DNA from: a bacterium
Lineage (GTDB): Bacteria; UBP14; UBA6098; 4484-93
Assembly: GCA_021158465.1 (NCBI GenBank)
Contig: JAGGUN010000041.1
Span: 1 to 6,966 of the forward strand
Length of the DNA: 6,966 nucleotides
Reading direction: 5' to 3'
Within the stretch, counting starts at the first letter, position 1. Each line of letters opens with the position of its first letter. This document shows positions 1 to 6,317 of the stretch, piece after piece. Under the pieces are notes generated by a model that had not been told where the DNA came from, searched no databases, and worked only from the letters and a program-made list of their open reading frames with translations. Both the position numbers and the translations under genes were made by a program.

Positions 1-32
1 GCTGAGTTCTGGGACTCGCACGACCTCGCGGA

Positions 33-1112
33 TTACAGTAGCTTTGCCACTGCTTGCTCGACCTCATCGACAGTGATGCTTCTCACACACTCGAAATTTA
101 ACCCGCTGCGGCAGGTGAGCGGGCGTGGAGAATAGTAAAAACAGGGTGAACAGGGTAGCTCCCTGCGGACGATAATGTGTGGACTCCTATATGGATGAAC
201 CCATTCTGGATGCGTTGGTCCGAATATGGCTACTGTAGGCGTCTGCATTGCCGCCGCTATGTGCATAAGCCCAGAATCACTCGAGACAAAGACAGAGCAT
301 TTCGCTATCAGGGCAGCAGCCTCAAGCACAGTCTCCGTGGCGACTGGTATCGTTCCATCGCCAGCCTCGGATGCTATGAACTGCTTTAGTCCTTTCTCCT
401 CTGGACCGCCGAAAACGAGGACCCTTACATCCTGGTTTCTTGTGAGCCGTTTGGCAAGCTCTGCAAATTTCTCCGGTGCCCAGCGGCGACGAGCCTGATT
501 CTTAAGAGTGGCTGTCCCTGGATGGAAGCCGACAAGTAGCTTCCCGGATAACCTGTTTTCCCTGATGTATCTTTCGGCAAAATTGAGCTCATCTTCTGTC
601 AGATATATCTCCAACGGACCAGAATCCTCTGTGTTGCAGCCGAGGAGGTCAAGAAGGCGGAGGTTCTCCTCGACATTGTGGAGATTATCGTCCTCGACCA
701 GGATCGGATGGTTGAGCCAGCTTGCATTGACAAGGTCCAGATGTCTGTATCTGTGCACTGGGCGGAAACGAGCGCCGACAAGGAAGTTTATCCCGTTGTA
801 TTCGAGCCTGTTAGCAGGATAGGCAGTTATGGCAAGATCGAAACGCTTCCTTCTAAGCGATAGAACAAACTTAAGCGAGCGAAATACACCCTCTTTCATA
901 AAGTTGAAGTATACAAGTTCATCGATGTATGGGTTGTGCCTGACGACATCGTATGCGCCCTTCATCATCACGAGGAAGTAGATGTGTGCGTTTGGAAAGT
1001 GCCGTTTGACAATCGGTAATGCAGGAGTAAACAGGAGAGTATCCCCTATTCCTGGCAGGGCGAAAACGATTATACTCTTTATTTCCTCAGGGTTATCTAT
1101 CCTTAGTTTCAT
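33..1112 (-). CDS. Glycosyltransferase family 9 (heptosyltransferase-like) protein
   Basis: This 359-residue protein has the two-lobed GT-B layout of the GT9 (ADP-heptose:LPS heptosyltransferase) family. The N-terminal lobe opens with LPGIGDTLLFTPALPIVKR (residues 19-37), the usual GxGD acceptor-side motif. HNVEENLRLLDLLG (145-158) leads to the second lobe, which has HPGT (197-200), RRWAPEKFAELA (209-220), VFGGPEEK (233-240) and SSDSGLMHIAAA (277-288) followed by FGPT (297-300), the nucleotide-sugar-binding end. Four cysteines lie near the C-terminus (C321, C324, C334, C342). Family members transfer heptose or related sugars from ADP-sugars to lipopolysaccharide core or other surface glycans at the cytoplasmic side of the inner membrane. 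The real donor and acceptor cannot be read from the sequence. The ATG overlaps the stop of the upstream DUF2723 gene as ATGA, with only a weak AGAAAG ahead of it, which suggests translational coupling. The family call is firm; a waaC/waaF-type symbol is not justified. Confidence 0.93.
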   Translation of the reverse strand: MKLRIDNPEEIKSIIVFALPGIGDTLLFTPALPIVKRHFPNAHIYFLVMMKGAYDVVRHNPYIDELVYFNFMKEGVFRSLKFVLSLRRKRFDLAITAYPANRLEYNGINFLVGARFRPVHRYRHLDLVNASWLNHPILVEDDNLHNVEENLRLLDLLGCNTEDSGPLEIYLTEDELNFAERYIRENRLSGKLLVGFHPGTATLKNQARRRWAPEKFAELAKRLTRNQDVRVLVFGGPEEKGLKQFIASEAGDGTIPVATETVLEAAALIAKCSVFVSSDSGLMHIAAAMQTPTVAIFGPTHPEWVHPYRSPHIIVRRELPCSPCFYYSPRPLTCRSGLNFECVRSITVDEVEQAVAKLL

Positions 1113-3640
1113 CTTTCTGGTGCTGGACTAAAGGAGCCTGTCTGTGGTGCCTGCACCTCCTGTCGCCTTATCTCCTGGCGAAATGCGTCAAGATAGCTCT
1201 TAAGCTTTGTGTCCTCCGGATGACGAGCTGTGTATTCCTGCAAGATTGACACCCCCTCCGCAGGTTTCCCGGTAAGGTATAGATACATCGCATACTGCTT
1301 GACGATGTCGCCGTTGTCTGGCAGGTTCTCGTATCCTATTTTCATAACCTTAAGCGCCCTCTCTATCTCCTTTCCCAAGCGGAAGCTCTCACCTGCAATA
1401 CGGTAGATGTTCGGCTCGTATTTATTGAAGAAGAGCGACCTCTGAAAGCTGTCCCAGAGCTTGTCGAGCTGGTGTGTCTTACGATACAGAGAGAAGAGAT
1501 ACACAAACCCCTGCCACTTTCTCGGGAGCTTGCTGGTGCAGTATTCCATTGTCTCTATTGCTTTCTCTATGCTATCGTGCTCCTCATAGTACATCGCCAG
1601 CGTCAGAAAGGCTGTGATATAGTTCTGTATAAGCTTTGATGTGGTCTCGTCGAGATACAGTGTTGTATCATCCCAGCAACGGAATTTGTAGACCTCGAAG
1701 AGGTTCTTTTTCATAACATCTGGAAGAATAGCCCTCTGTTTCTCCGATTTCTCCGTTACGACCTTGTAAGCGAGCCCGTTCATACGGAGGTAAGGGTCGA
1801 AGTTAACCTTGTTCTCTGGTGCGACAGTGACGGCAAAGAATATCGGTGGGTCGAGGTAATATGTAGAATCTGCCCTCATAACCACATCCGCATTCCTTAT
1901 TATGTGGTCAACCATTATGTCCTGCACACGGAGGATGCCCTCCCTTGTTCTCACAGGCTGAAGCATCTTTATCTTCTGGTCAGAAAGCGATATGGGGACA
2001 TCCATATTATGCTTCAACTGCCTTATATACCATGGGGTATTTAGGAGAGAAAGGTTTGCTACCCTAACATCTGTTCTTACAGAGTCAATCGCCTGAATGC
2101 ACCAGAGAGGAAATGTGTCATTGTCCCCGTTGGTGAAGATGACAGCGTTCTTTTCGCAGGAATTGAGGATATTGTATGCGTAGTCCCAGGGTATCCAATT
2201 GCGTGAGCGGTCGTGAGTGAAGTAGTTGGTTGAGAGCGGAACAATCGGCGTTGCCAGTACAGTGGGAAGCAAGAGGAACAACGGAACAGTGAGGGAACTG
2301 ATCTTCCTCCTCATTTCGTAGAGCGACCAGAGCAGCCCTCCCAATCCGAGTCCCATAATAAGCCCCCAATGGGCAAACCCTGGGGTGTAGAAATAATCCC
2401 TGTCCCTTACCTCCAGTTGAACCCCTCGTGTCCCGTCGGAGAAATTCATATAGACAAGAAGCCCCACGGTCCCTACTAACACCACCAGAAAGATGAACAT
2501 CCCCCAGCGTTTATCCCTCTGAAACGCAAATATTATTCCCAGAATTCCGATGGTAAATGGTATAACCCCGTTTGCTCCTGCCTTGATACTCGTCCACTGC
2601 TTGCGGAAGAAGCCCCAGAACCCCATCCTGCGGTGGGTGCCAAACTGATTCTTCCAGCTTCCCTTCCTGTGGAATAGCATCGCATGCCACATAGATTCCT
2701 GACCATACTGCTTCCTGTCAAGATAATCGATAAAAGATTTGAGTGTCTCTGGGTCGTTCTCATCTATCGATGGGTCGAGCCTCGAGCGGATGGGCGCATA
2801 CAGCTGTGGTGTGTAGGCTATCGCTGCCATAAACAGCGTAATGAATGCAAGAGCCCATCTCCTTGCTGTGTCACCGTGTGTGGCAAGAGAAAGGATGAGC
2901 GTCACGATAACCCCGCTTGCCATAATCACTACAAACATCGAGAACTCCGTTGCTACCGAGAATAGGGCTGCCCAGGTAATCCAGAATATCGGGTCCAGAC
3001 GCTTCTTCGGATCGACGAGGATGATGAAAAGGAATATAGGAGGCAGAACTATCATCGATGTCATATGAATCCCGATCCCCAGATACAACAGGAACGGTAT
3101 AAACACGAGCAGTTTCTCACTCGACGGCTCGTTCCGCCTCTCTGCCCAGACGAGTGTTAGATATATTGCGAGATTGATTACAACCATAACCACCCCATAA
3201 ACTTCTGCCTCAACAGCGTTGTTCCAACATGTGCTTCCGAAACCGCTAAGGAGCGAACCGGCTATCCCAGAAACTATCATGATGAGATTAGGCAGGGTCT
3301 TGTTCGGCTTCTCGAACCAGTGCTTCATTATCTGGATTATGATAAAGTAGATGAGCATGACCGATACAGCGGATGCAAACGATGAGAGGAGGTTTACCCT
3401 GTGAGCGATGTTGTTCCCGAAAGGGAGGATTGAAACGAGCCTGCCGAGCCATAGAAGTATCGGTGCACCAGGAGGGTGTGGAACGCCGAGCGTGTACGAG
3501 CAAGCTATGAACTCCCCGCAGTCCCAAAACGGAATGGTTATCTGGGCTGTCTTGGCATACACGATAAAGGAGATGAGAAAAGAAGCCAATCCACCCAGAA
3601 CCCTTGTGAACTTCCAGTGTCCCTTCTCTGCGTCTGCCAT
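1109..3640 (-). CDS. DUF2723 multipass membrane protein with C-terminal TPR-like domain (candidate protein O-glycosyltransferase)
   Basis: This is an 843-residue integral membrane protein. Residues 13-470 contain roughly a dozen hydrophobic segments. The N-terminal DUF2723 signature is clear: FWDCGEFIACSYTLGVPHPPGAP (38-60), with the acidic WDxGE and HPPGxP elements of the first large loop, followed by NNAVEAEVYG (140-149). A non-membrane region follows, with NYFTHDRSRNW (472-482), GDNDTFPLW (505-513) and SLLNTPWYIRQLK (531-543), typical of bacterial DUF2723 proteins. Residues about 673-820 are helical repeats resembling about four TPR units. Human TMEM260, in the same family, is a protein O-mannosyltransferase; a GT-C type glycosyltransferase using a lipid-linked sugar is therefore the best inference, but substrate and activity are unproven here. 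The ATG is well supported: the upstream gene's TAA runs straight into AGGAGAG, 11 bp before this gene. The GT9 gene follows with a 4-bp overlap. The length is at the shorter end for TPR-tailed members. Confidence 0.9.
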   Translation of the reverse strand: MADAEKGHWKFTRVLGGLASFLISFIVYAKTAQITIPFWDCGEFIACSYTLGVPHPPGAPILLWLGRLVSILPFGNNIAHRVNLLSSFASAVSVMLIYFIIIQIMKHWFEKPNKTLPNLIMIVSGIAGSLLSGFGSTCWNNAVEAEVYGVVMVVINLAIYLTLVWAERRNEPSSEKLLVFIPFLLYLGIGIHMTSMIVLPPIFLFIILVDPKKRLDPIFWITWAALFSVATEFSMFVVIMASGVIVTLILSLATHGDTARRWALAFITLFMAAIAYTPQLYAPIRSRLDPSIDENDPETLKSFIDYLDRKQYGQESMWHAMLFHRKGSWKNQFGTHRRMGFWGFFRKQWTSIKAGANGVIPFTIGILGIIFAFQRDKRWGMFIFLVVLVGTVGLLVYMNFSDGTRGVQLEVRDRDYFYTPGFAHWGLIMGLGLGGLLWSLYEMRRKISSLTVPLFLLLPTVLATPIVPLSTNYFTHDRSRNWIPWDYAYNILNSCEKNAVIFTNGDNDTFPLWCIQAIDSVRTDVRVANLSLLNTPWYIRQLKHNMDVPISLSDQKIKMLQPVRTREGILRVQDIMVDHIIRNADVVMRADSTYYLDPPIFFAVTVAPENKVNFDPYLRMNGLAYKVVTEKSEKQRAILPDVMKKNLFEVYKFRCWDDTTLYLDETTSKLIQNYITAFLTLAMYYEEHDSIEKAIETMEYCTSKLPRKWQGFVYLFSLYRKTHQLDKLWDSFQRSLFFNKYEPNIYRIAGESFRLGKEIERALKVMKIGYENLPDNGDIVKQYAMYLYLTGKPAEGVSILQEYTARHPEDTKLKSYLDAFRQEIRRQEVQAPQTGSFSPAPER

Positions 3641-3651
3641 CGAACTCTCCT

Positions 3652-4374
3652 TTACATTCCCTTAAAGATTCTTGTAGCAAAAGATTCCGGCAGACCAGCT
3701 GAGATTATCTTTTCTGCCGATTTCTCCACATCGTATTCCACTCGAAAGAACTCGATCGTCGTGTCCGCATCGTCAAATATAGCGAACGATGCACGCCAAT
3801 CACCGTCCCTTGGTTGACCGACACTCCCGGGGTTTATAAGCGCTTTGCCAGTAATGGGTATCTTCTCGCTTCCAACAGGGGACTTCCAACCGCCGTTCTC
3901 AGTGAAAACGGATGGTATGTGTGTGTGCCCAAAGAAAAATACCTCCTGCTCGAGCTTTGGGATATAAAACTTCGCCTGATGCGGGGCAGTTATATAGACG
4001 CTAAAATCGAGCGGGTTTACGAAGTTTGAATGAGAGAACACAAACCTGGTGTTCTTCATTATTCGAGGCAGGCTTGTCAGGTATTGAATGCTGCTTTTTG
4101 GCAGGTTTTCTCTCGTCCAGAGTGTTCCCTGCTGGGCGTAAGGGTTAAACGACGCAAGCTCATCATCTGAGATAAGAGCCCACTCGTGGTTGCCCAGTAA
4201 GATGGTTTCACAGAGCTCCTTTGCCCTTTCTGTGCATTCTTCCGGGTTGGCACCGTATCCGACAACATCTCCGAGGCAGATGAGCTTGTCCCACGAAAGG
4301 GATAGCAGCTTCTCTATCACCGCCTCAAACGCCTCTATGTTCCCATGGATGTCTGATATCAGCGCAATCCTCAT
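3652..4374 (-). CDS. YfcE-type calcineurin-like metallophosphoesterase
   Basis: This 240-residue protein has a complete dinuclear-metal phosphoesterase core: DIHGN (8-12), GDVVGYGANP (35-44), GNHEW (61-65), FSHSN (113-117) and GHTHIP (149-154). It then has NPGSVGQPRDGDWRASFAIFD (181-201), characteristic of the YfcE/MJ0936-like branch and its relatives. The expected ligands D8, H10, D36, N62, H115, H150 and H152, plus catalytic H63, are all present. Family members are cytoplasmic phosphodiesterases or phosphatases; the natural substrate cannot be assigned. I place the start at the ATG of MRIALISDIHGN, which puts the beta-strand and DxH motif at the usual distance from the N-terminus and has AAAGGA 9 nt upstream. 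The frame stays open back to a TTG at 4404, which would add ten residues (TPFCKG...) unlike the family. The start lies inside nusB (50-bp overlap), and the stop is 11 bp before the DUF2723 gene. Confidence 0.93.
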   Translation of the reverse strand: MRIALISDIHGNIEAFEAVIEKLLSLSWDKLICLGDVVGYGANPEECTERAKELCETILLGNHEWALISDDELASFNPYAQQGTLWTRENLPKSSIQYLTSLPRIMKNTRFVFSHSNFVNPLDFSVYITAPHQAKFYIPKLEQEVFFFGHTHIPSVFTENGGWKSPVGSEKIPITGKALINPGSVGQPRDGDWRASFAIFDDADTTIEFFRVEYDVEKSAEKIISAGLPESFATRIFKGM

Positions 4375-4783
4375 CCTTTTTTGTCCTTTGCAGAACGGCG
4401 TCAAGTATCCCGTTTATGAACTTCCAGGAATCCTCGCTGGAAAACTCCCTCGATAACTCTATCATTTCGTTTATCGTCACCTTCGGCGGTATATCGTCGA
4501 GATAGAGTATCTCTGTGATCCCCAGCCGCAGAATAGAACGGTCTACCCTCGCGATCCGGTTGAATTCCCACTTCTCCGATAACTCCCGCATCAGGGAATC
4601 GACCAACTCTATATGTTCAAGGCATTCCTTGACAAGCTTCTTAGAAAAGGTTTCTGCATCCTGCTCGAGGGATACATGCTCATCTATGCTTCTCTTAAGC
4701 AACTCCTCCGGTTGCTCTCTGTTCATATCGAGGGCATAGACTGCCATAAGGGCAGCCCGCCTCGCTTCTCTCCTTTTGCCCAT
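4325..4783 (-). CDS. nusB: Transcription antitermination factor NusB
   Basis: This 152-residue protein matches NusB over its whole length: RREARRAALMAVYALDM (4-20), WEFNRIARVDRSILRLGITEILYLDDIPPKVTINEMIEL (72-110) and FSSEDSWKFINGILDAV (114-130). NusB is an all-helical RNA-binding protein that pairs with NusE (ribosomal protein S10) on boxA RNA to give antitermination, mainly in rRNA operons. The neighbouring ribH is the classical partner in many bacteria, where nusB was also found as a riboflavin-linked locus. The ATG lies 10 bp after the ribH stop and lacks a recognisable Shine-Dalgarno sequence (the upstream bases are AATAATCAATAACCC), so translation probably depends on ribosomes arriving from ribH. 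The last 16 or so residues (DEDCADIRHPWEHRGV) form a charged tail beyond the conserved fold, encoded in DNA shared with the start of the phosphoesterase gene. Confidence 0.97.
   Translation of the reverse strand: MGKRREARRAALMAVYALDMNREQPEELLKRSIDEHVSLEQDAETFSKKLVKECLEHIELVDSLMRELSEKWEFNRIARVDRSILRLGITEILYLDDIPPKVTINEMIELSREFSSEDSWKFINGILDAVLQRTKKDEDCADIRHPWEHRGV
4384..4389 (-). promoter_or_regulatory. Ribosome binding site deciding the phosphoesterase start
   Basis: Read on the minus strand this is AAAGGA, 9 nt before the ATG at 4374 and inside the 3' end of nusB. It favours the ATG at 4374 over the TTG at 4404. It lies in translated nusB mRNA, so ribosomes finishing nusB would pass over it. 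Confidence 0.55.
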
Positions 4784-4793
4784 GGGTTATTGA

Positions 4794-5291
4794 TTATTCT
4801 TTTTCGCTCGCGGTGTGCAACCTCTCCTTTAATAGCTTATGGAGGTTGCACATCTCAAGAGCGCTCATTGCCGCTTCCCAGCCACGGTTTCCTTGCTTTA
4901 GTCCAGCTCGCTGTTGAGCCTGTTCCGCCGTGTCTGTGGTCAAGATGCCGTAGATTACCGGCAGATCAAAATCAAGAGTAATCCTCGCAACCCCTTTGCT
5001 GACCTCACTTGCTACAAAGTTGAAATGGGGAGTATCACCTCTTATCACCGCTCCAAGGCAGATTATCGCATCCACATCGGAGTACTCAGCCAGCTTTTGC
5101 GCTGCGAGCGGTATCTCGAAGGAGCCAGGAACATACACTACATCAATATTCCTATCATCAACTCCATGCCTATGCAGACAATCAAGCGCACCGTCTAACA
5201 GCTTCTCTGTAATCCTGCTGTTGAACCGTGAAACGACTATCCCTATCCTTAAATCCTGCCCCTCGAATGTCCCTTTGAGCAAATTTGGCAT
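4794..5291 (-). CDS. ribH: 6,7-dimethyl-8-ribityllumazine synthase
   Basis: This 165-residue enzyme catalyses the penultimate step of riboflavin synthesis: condensation of 5-amino-6-ribitylamino-uracil with 3,4-dihydroxy-2-butanone 4-phosphate to give the lumazine precursor, in the cytoplasm. All family landmarks are present: SRFN (21-24), VPGSFEIP (54-61), [15 protein letters not shown] (80-94, with H89 the probable catalytic histidine), GILTTDT (115-121), R128 and GNRGWEAA (134-141). The length is normal for the icosahedral or pentameric synthases. The ATG is preceded by a purine-rich AAAGGGGGAG element (5294-5303). It is the first gene of the five-gene minus-strand operon and sits about 30 nt downstream of a near-consensus promoter. 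No other riboflavin gene is visible nearby, so the rest of the pathway must be encoded elsewhere. Confidence 0.97.
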   Translation of the reverse strand: MPNLLKGTFEGQDLRIGIVVSRFNSRITEKLLDGALDCLHRHGVDDRNIDVVYVPGSFEIPLAAQKLAEYSDVDAIICLGAVIRGDTPHFNFVASEVSKGVARITLDFDLPVIYGILTTDTAEQAQQRAGLKQGNRGWEAAMSALEMCNLHKLLKERLHTASEKE

Positions 5292-5301
5292 AACTCCCCC
5301 T

Positions 5302-5330
5302 TTGTTGTAAAGCTAACCTTAGCTCAACAA
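5302..5330. promoter_or_regulatory. Palindrome over the expected ribH transcription start (operator or 5' hairpin)
   Basis: The core is a perfect inverted repeat, AGCTAA-CC-TTAGCT (5311-5324). It is flanked by ttgttg on the left (5302-5307) and caacaa on the right (5325-5330), which are again complementary, with three extra bases (taa) on the left arm. It abuts the -10 hexamer, covers the predicted start near 5323 and ends in the ribosome binding site region. This position fits a repressor operator. A 5' RNA hairpin is also possible. No known regulator motif was recognised. Confidence 0.45.
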
Positions 5331-5358
5331 ATATATAAGCGCAACAACGCTCTGTCAA
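5330..5358 (-). promoter_or_regulatory. Sigma70-like promoter of the ribH-nusB operon
   Basis: Read on the minus strand: -35 TTGACA (5353-5358, perfect consensus), a 17-bp spacer, and -10 TATATT (5330-5335, five of six). Transcription should start near 5323, giving a leader of about 30 nt before the ribH ATG, too short for an FMN riboswitch. The spacer contains the inverted repeat agcg-caacaa-cgct (5338-5351). Confidence 0.8.
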
Positions 5359-5377
5359 TCAAAATAAAACTTGTTTG

Positions 5378-5406
5378 TTGACTTTTCGACCGCTTATCGA
5401 TAAATT
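5378..5406 (+). promoter_or_regulatory. Probable promoter of the DUF72 gene
   Basis: -35 TTGACT (5378-5383, five of six), a 17-bp spacer, and -10 TAAATT (5401-5406, four of six). The expected start is near 5413, about 30 nt before the GTG. It lies back to back with the ribH promoter, the two -35 boxes being 19 bp apart across an A/T-rich stretch. It is weaker than the ribH promoter. Confidence 0.5.
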
Positions 5407-5443
5407 TATGATTGGAAACAACCTTAGTATTCACTGGTAAAAG

Positions 5444-6163
5444 GTGGCACTTTTTATAGGAACATCTGGCTTTGGATACAACCACTGGGTGGGTAAATTC
5501 TACCCGGAGGAGCTCCCAAAAGACAAGTGGCTTTCCTTCTATGCACAGCATTTCAGCTCGGTGGAGATAAACTACAGCTTTTATCATATCCCGCGGGAGA
5601 CAACACTCGAGAAGTGGTATAACGAGGCGCCTGAAGGATTTGTATACACCCTCAAAGGCTCACGGCTCATTACCCACAGGTCGGATAAGAGACAAGCACA
5701 GTTTATGCTTGCTAAGTTCCTTAAGCTCTCACATATACTCAAGGAGAAGATGGGTGTTGTCCTGCTTCAGTTTCCACCGTATGTGAAGGACATAGATTTT
5801 ATCCGCTCGCTCGCAGACATTCCATACCCAGAGGAGCGCGTCGCCTTCGAGTTCAGAAACGAGCTACTCTTCACGGACGAGGTTATGGATATTCTGAGGG
5901 AGAGGAAGATCGCCTTCGTCTTTGCCTCCTCGACAAGGTTTGAGCCTCTCTTTGTCCGAACGGCAGATTTTGTCTATTTCCGATTTCACGGGAACCGCAG
6001 GCTGTATGCCTCATCATACTCCGATGGTGAGCTTGAATACTTTGCTGAAAAGATAAAGGAGTATCTCTCACTCGGACTCGATGTCTATGCCTATTTCAAC
6101 AACGATGCCCAGGGGTTCGCTGTCGATAACGCACTGACACTCAAAAGGCTTGTTAGCCGATAG
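5444..6163 (+). CDS. DUF72 family protein (YecE-like)
   Basis: This 239-residue cytoplasmic protein has the full set of DUF72 landmarks: LFIGTSGFGYNHWVGKFYP (3-21), YAQHFSSVEINYSFY (33-47), FVYTLKGSRLITH (66-78), LLQFPP (107-112), VAFEFRNE (133-140), DFVYFRFHG (175-183) and YAYFNNDAQGFAVDNA (215-230). The family adopts a TIM-barrel-like fold. Its biochemical role is not established to my knowledge, so no function is given. The start is a GTG; a TAA lies in the same frame at 5438-5440, and the next in-frame methionine is around residue 88, past conserved motifs, so GTG is the only workable start. The ribosome binding site is poor (GGTAAAAG). The gene is transcribed away from the ribH operon and appears monocistronic, followed by a weak terminator-like hairpin and a new promoter. 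Confidence 0.93.
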   Translation: MALFIGTSGFGYNHWVGKFYPEELPKDKWLSFYAQHFSSVEINYSFYHIPRETTLEKWYNEAPEGFVYTLKGSRLITHRSDKRQAQFMLAKFLKLSHILKEKMGVVLLQFPPYVKDIDFIRSLADIPYPEERVAFEFRNELLFTDEVMDILRERKIAFVFASSTRFEPLFVRTADFVYFRFHGNRRLYASSYSDGELEYFAEKIKEYLSLGLDVYAYFNNDAQGFAVDNALTLKRLVSR

Positions 6164-6178
6164 CTCCACTCACGACAT

Positions 6179-6193
6179 CCCTGACAGGGTTTT
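6179..6193 (+). terminator. Weak terminator-like hairpin after the DUF72 gene
   Basis: A short stem CCCT-GAC-AGGG (6179-6189) is followed at once by TTTT (6190-6193), 15 nt after the DUF72 stop. The 4-bp stem and short T-tract make it marginal as an intrinsic terminator, although its position is right. Confidence 0.3.
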
Positions 6194-6197
6194 CTGC

Positions 6198-6225
6198 TTG
6201 AAAATGAGGCTAATCTGTATATAAT
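6198..6225 (+). promoter_or_regulatory. Promoter of the LVIVD-repeat protein gene
   Basis: -35 TTGAAA (6198-6203, four of six), a 16-bp spacer, and a perfect -10 TATAAT (6220-6225) in an A/T-rich stretch. The expected start is near 6232, giving a leader of about 160 nt before the ATG at 6392, unusually long compared with the roughly 30-nt leaders of the other two promoters. Confidence 0.65.
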
Positions 6226-6245
6226 ATATTTTTAGAGGCAATAAG

Positions 6246-6317
6246 ATGTTTCTCTCTCACCTGAGATATTCTCCTTATCTCCGCAAGTGCGGGGGGGGGT
6301 ATGCCCTCACTTCATAA
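6246..6317 (+). CDS. Possible 23-codon leader ORF upstream of the LVIVD-repeat gene
   Basis: ATG at 6246 has AGAGG (6234-6238) 7 nt upstream and lies only about 14 nt from the predicted transcript 5' end. It reads to TAA at 6315-6317, giving MFLSHLRYSPYLRKCGGGYA plus three residues. The G9 run supplies the three glycine codons, so a one-base change in the run would shift the frame. No family resemblance is recognised. An open frame this short arises easily by chance; the Shine-Dalgarno position is the only positive support. Confidence 0.2.
   Translation: MFLSHLRYSPYLRKCGGGYALTS
6278..6299 (+). repeat. Poly-G tract (G9) forming the 3' arm of a leader hairpin
   Basis: Nine consecutive Gs occupy 6291-6299. 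The preceding bases tctccgc (6278-6284) can pair across an AAGT loop with gcggggg (6289-6295), five Watson-Crick pairs and two G-U pairs in RNA. The element sits about 60 nt into the predicted leader. Homopolymer runs of this length are prone to slippage in replication and to sequencing or assembly error. Confidence 0.6.

Noticed and set aside
1-32. Possible start of a further minus-strand gene (GTG at 21-19, reading VRVPELS to the window edge)
   Set aside because: Only seven codons are visible and GAGG lies just 2 nt before the GTG, too close for a normal ribosome site. The operon may continue, but it cannot be shown.
508-822. 104-codon plus-strand open frame opposite the GT9 gene
   Set aside because: It is antisense to a clearly conserved coding sequence, with serine/arginine-rich low-complexity content and no recognisable domain. 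The same applies to other open frames opposite the DUF2723, nusB and ribH genes.
3288-3680. 130-codon minus-strand open frame overlapping the 5' end of the DUF2723 gene
   Set aside because: It is an alternative frame of the same DNA with no family features. The DUF2723 frame carries conserved motifs and a good ribosome site.
4375-4404. Upstream TTG start extending the phosphoesterase by ten residues
   Set aside because: The added residues are unlike the family N-terminus, and the ATG at 4374 has AAAGGA at 9 nt.
5292-5330. FMN riboswitch upstream of ribH
   Set aside because: The predicted leader is only about 30 nt and shows none of the multi-helix RFN conserved sequence.
5324-5587. 87-codon minus-strand open frame between ribH and the DUF72 gene
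   Set aside because: It runs antisense to the conserved DUF72 N-terminus and across the promoter region, with no ribosome site or family match.
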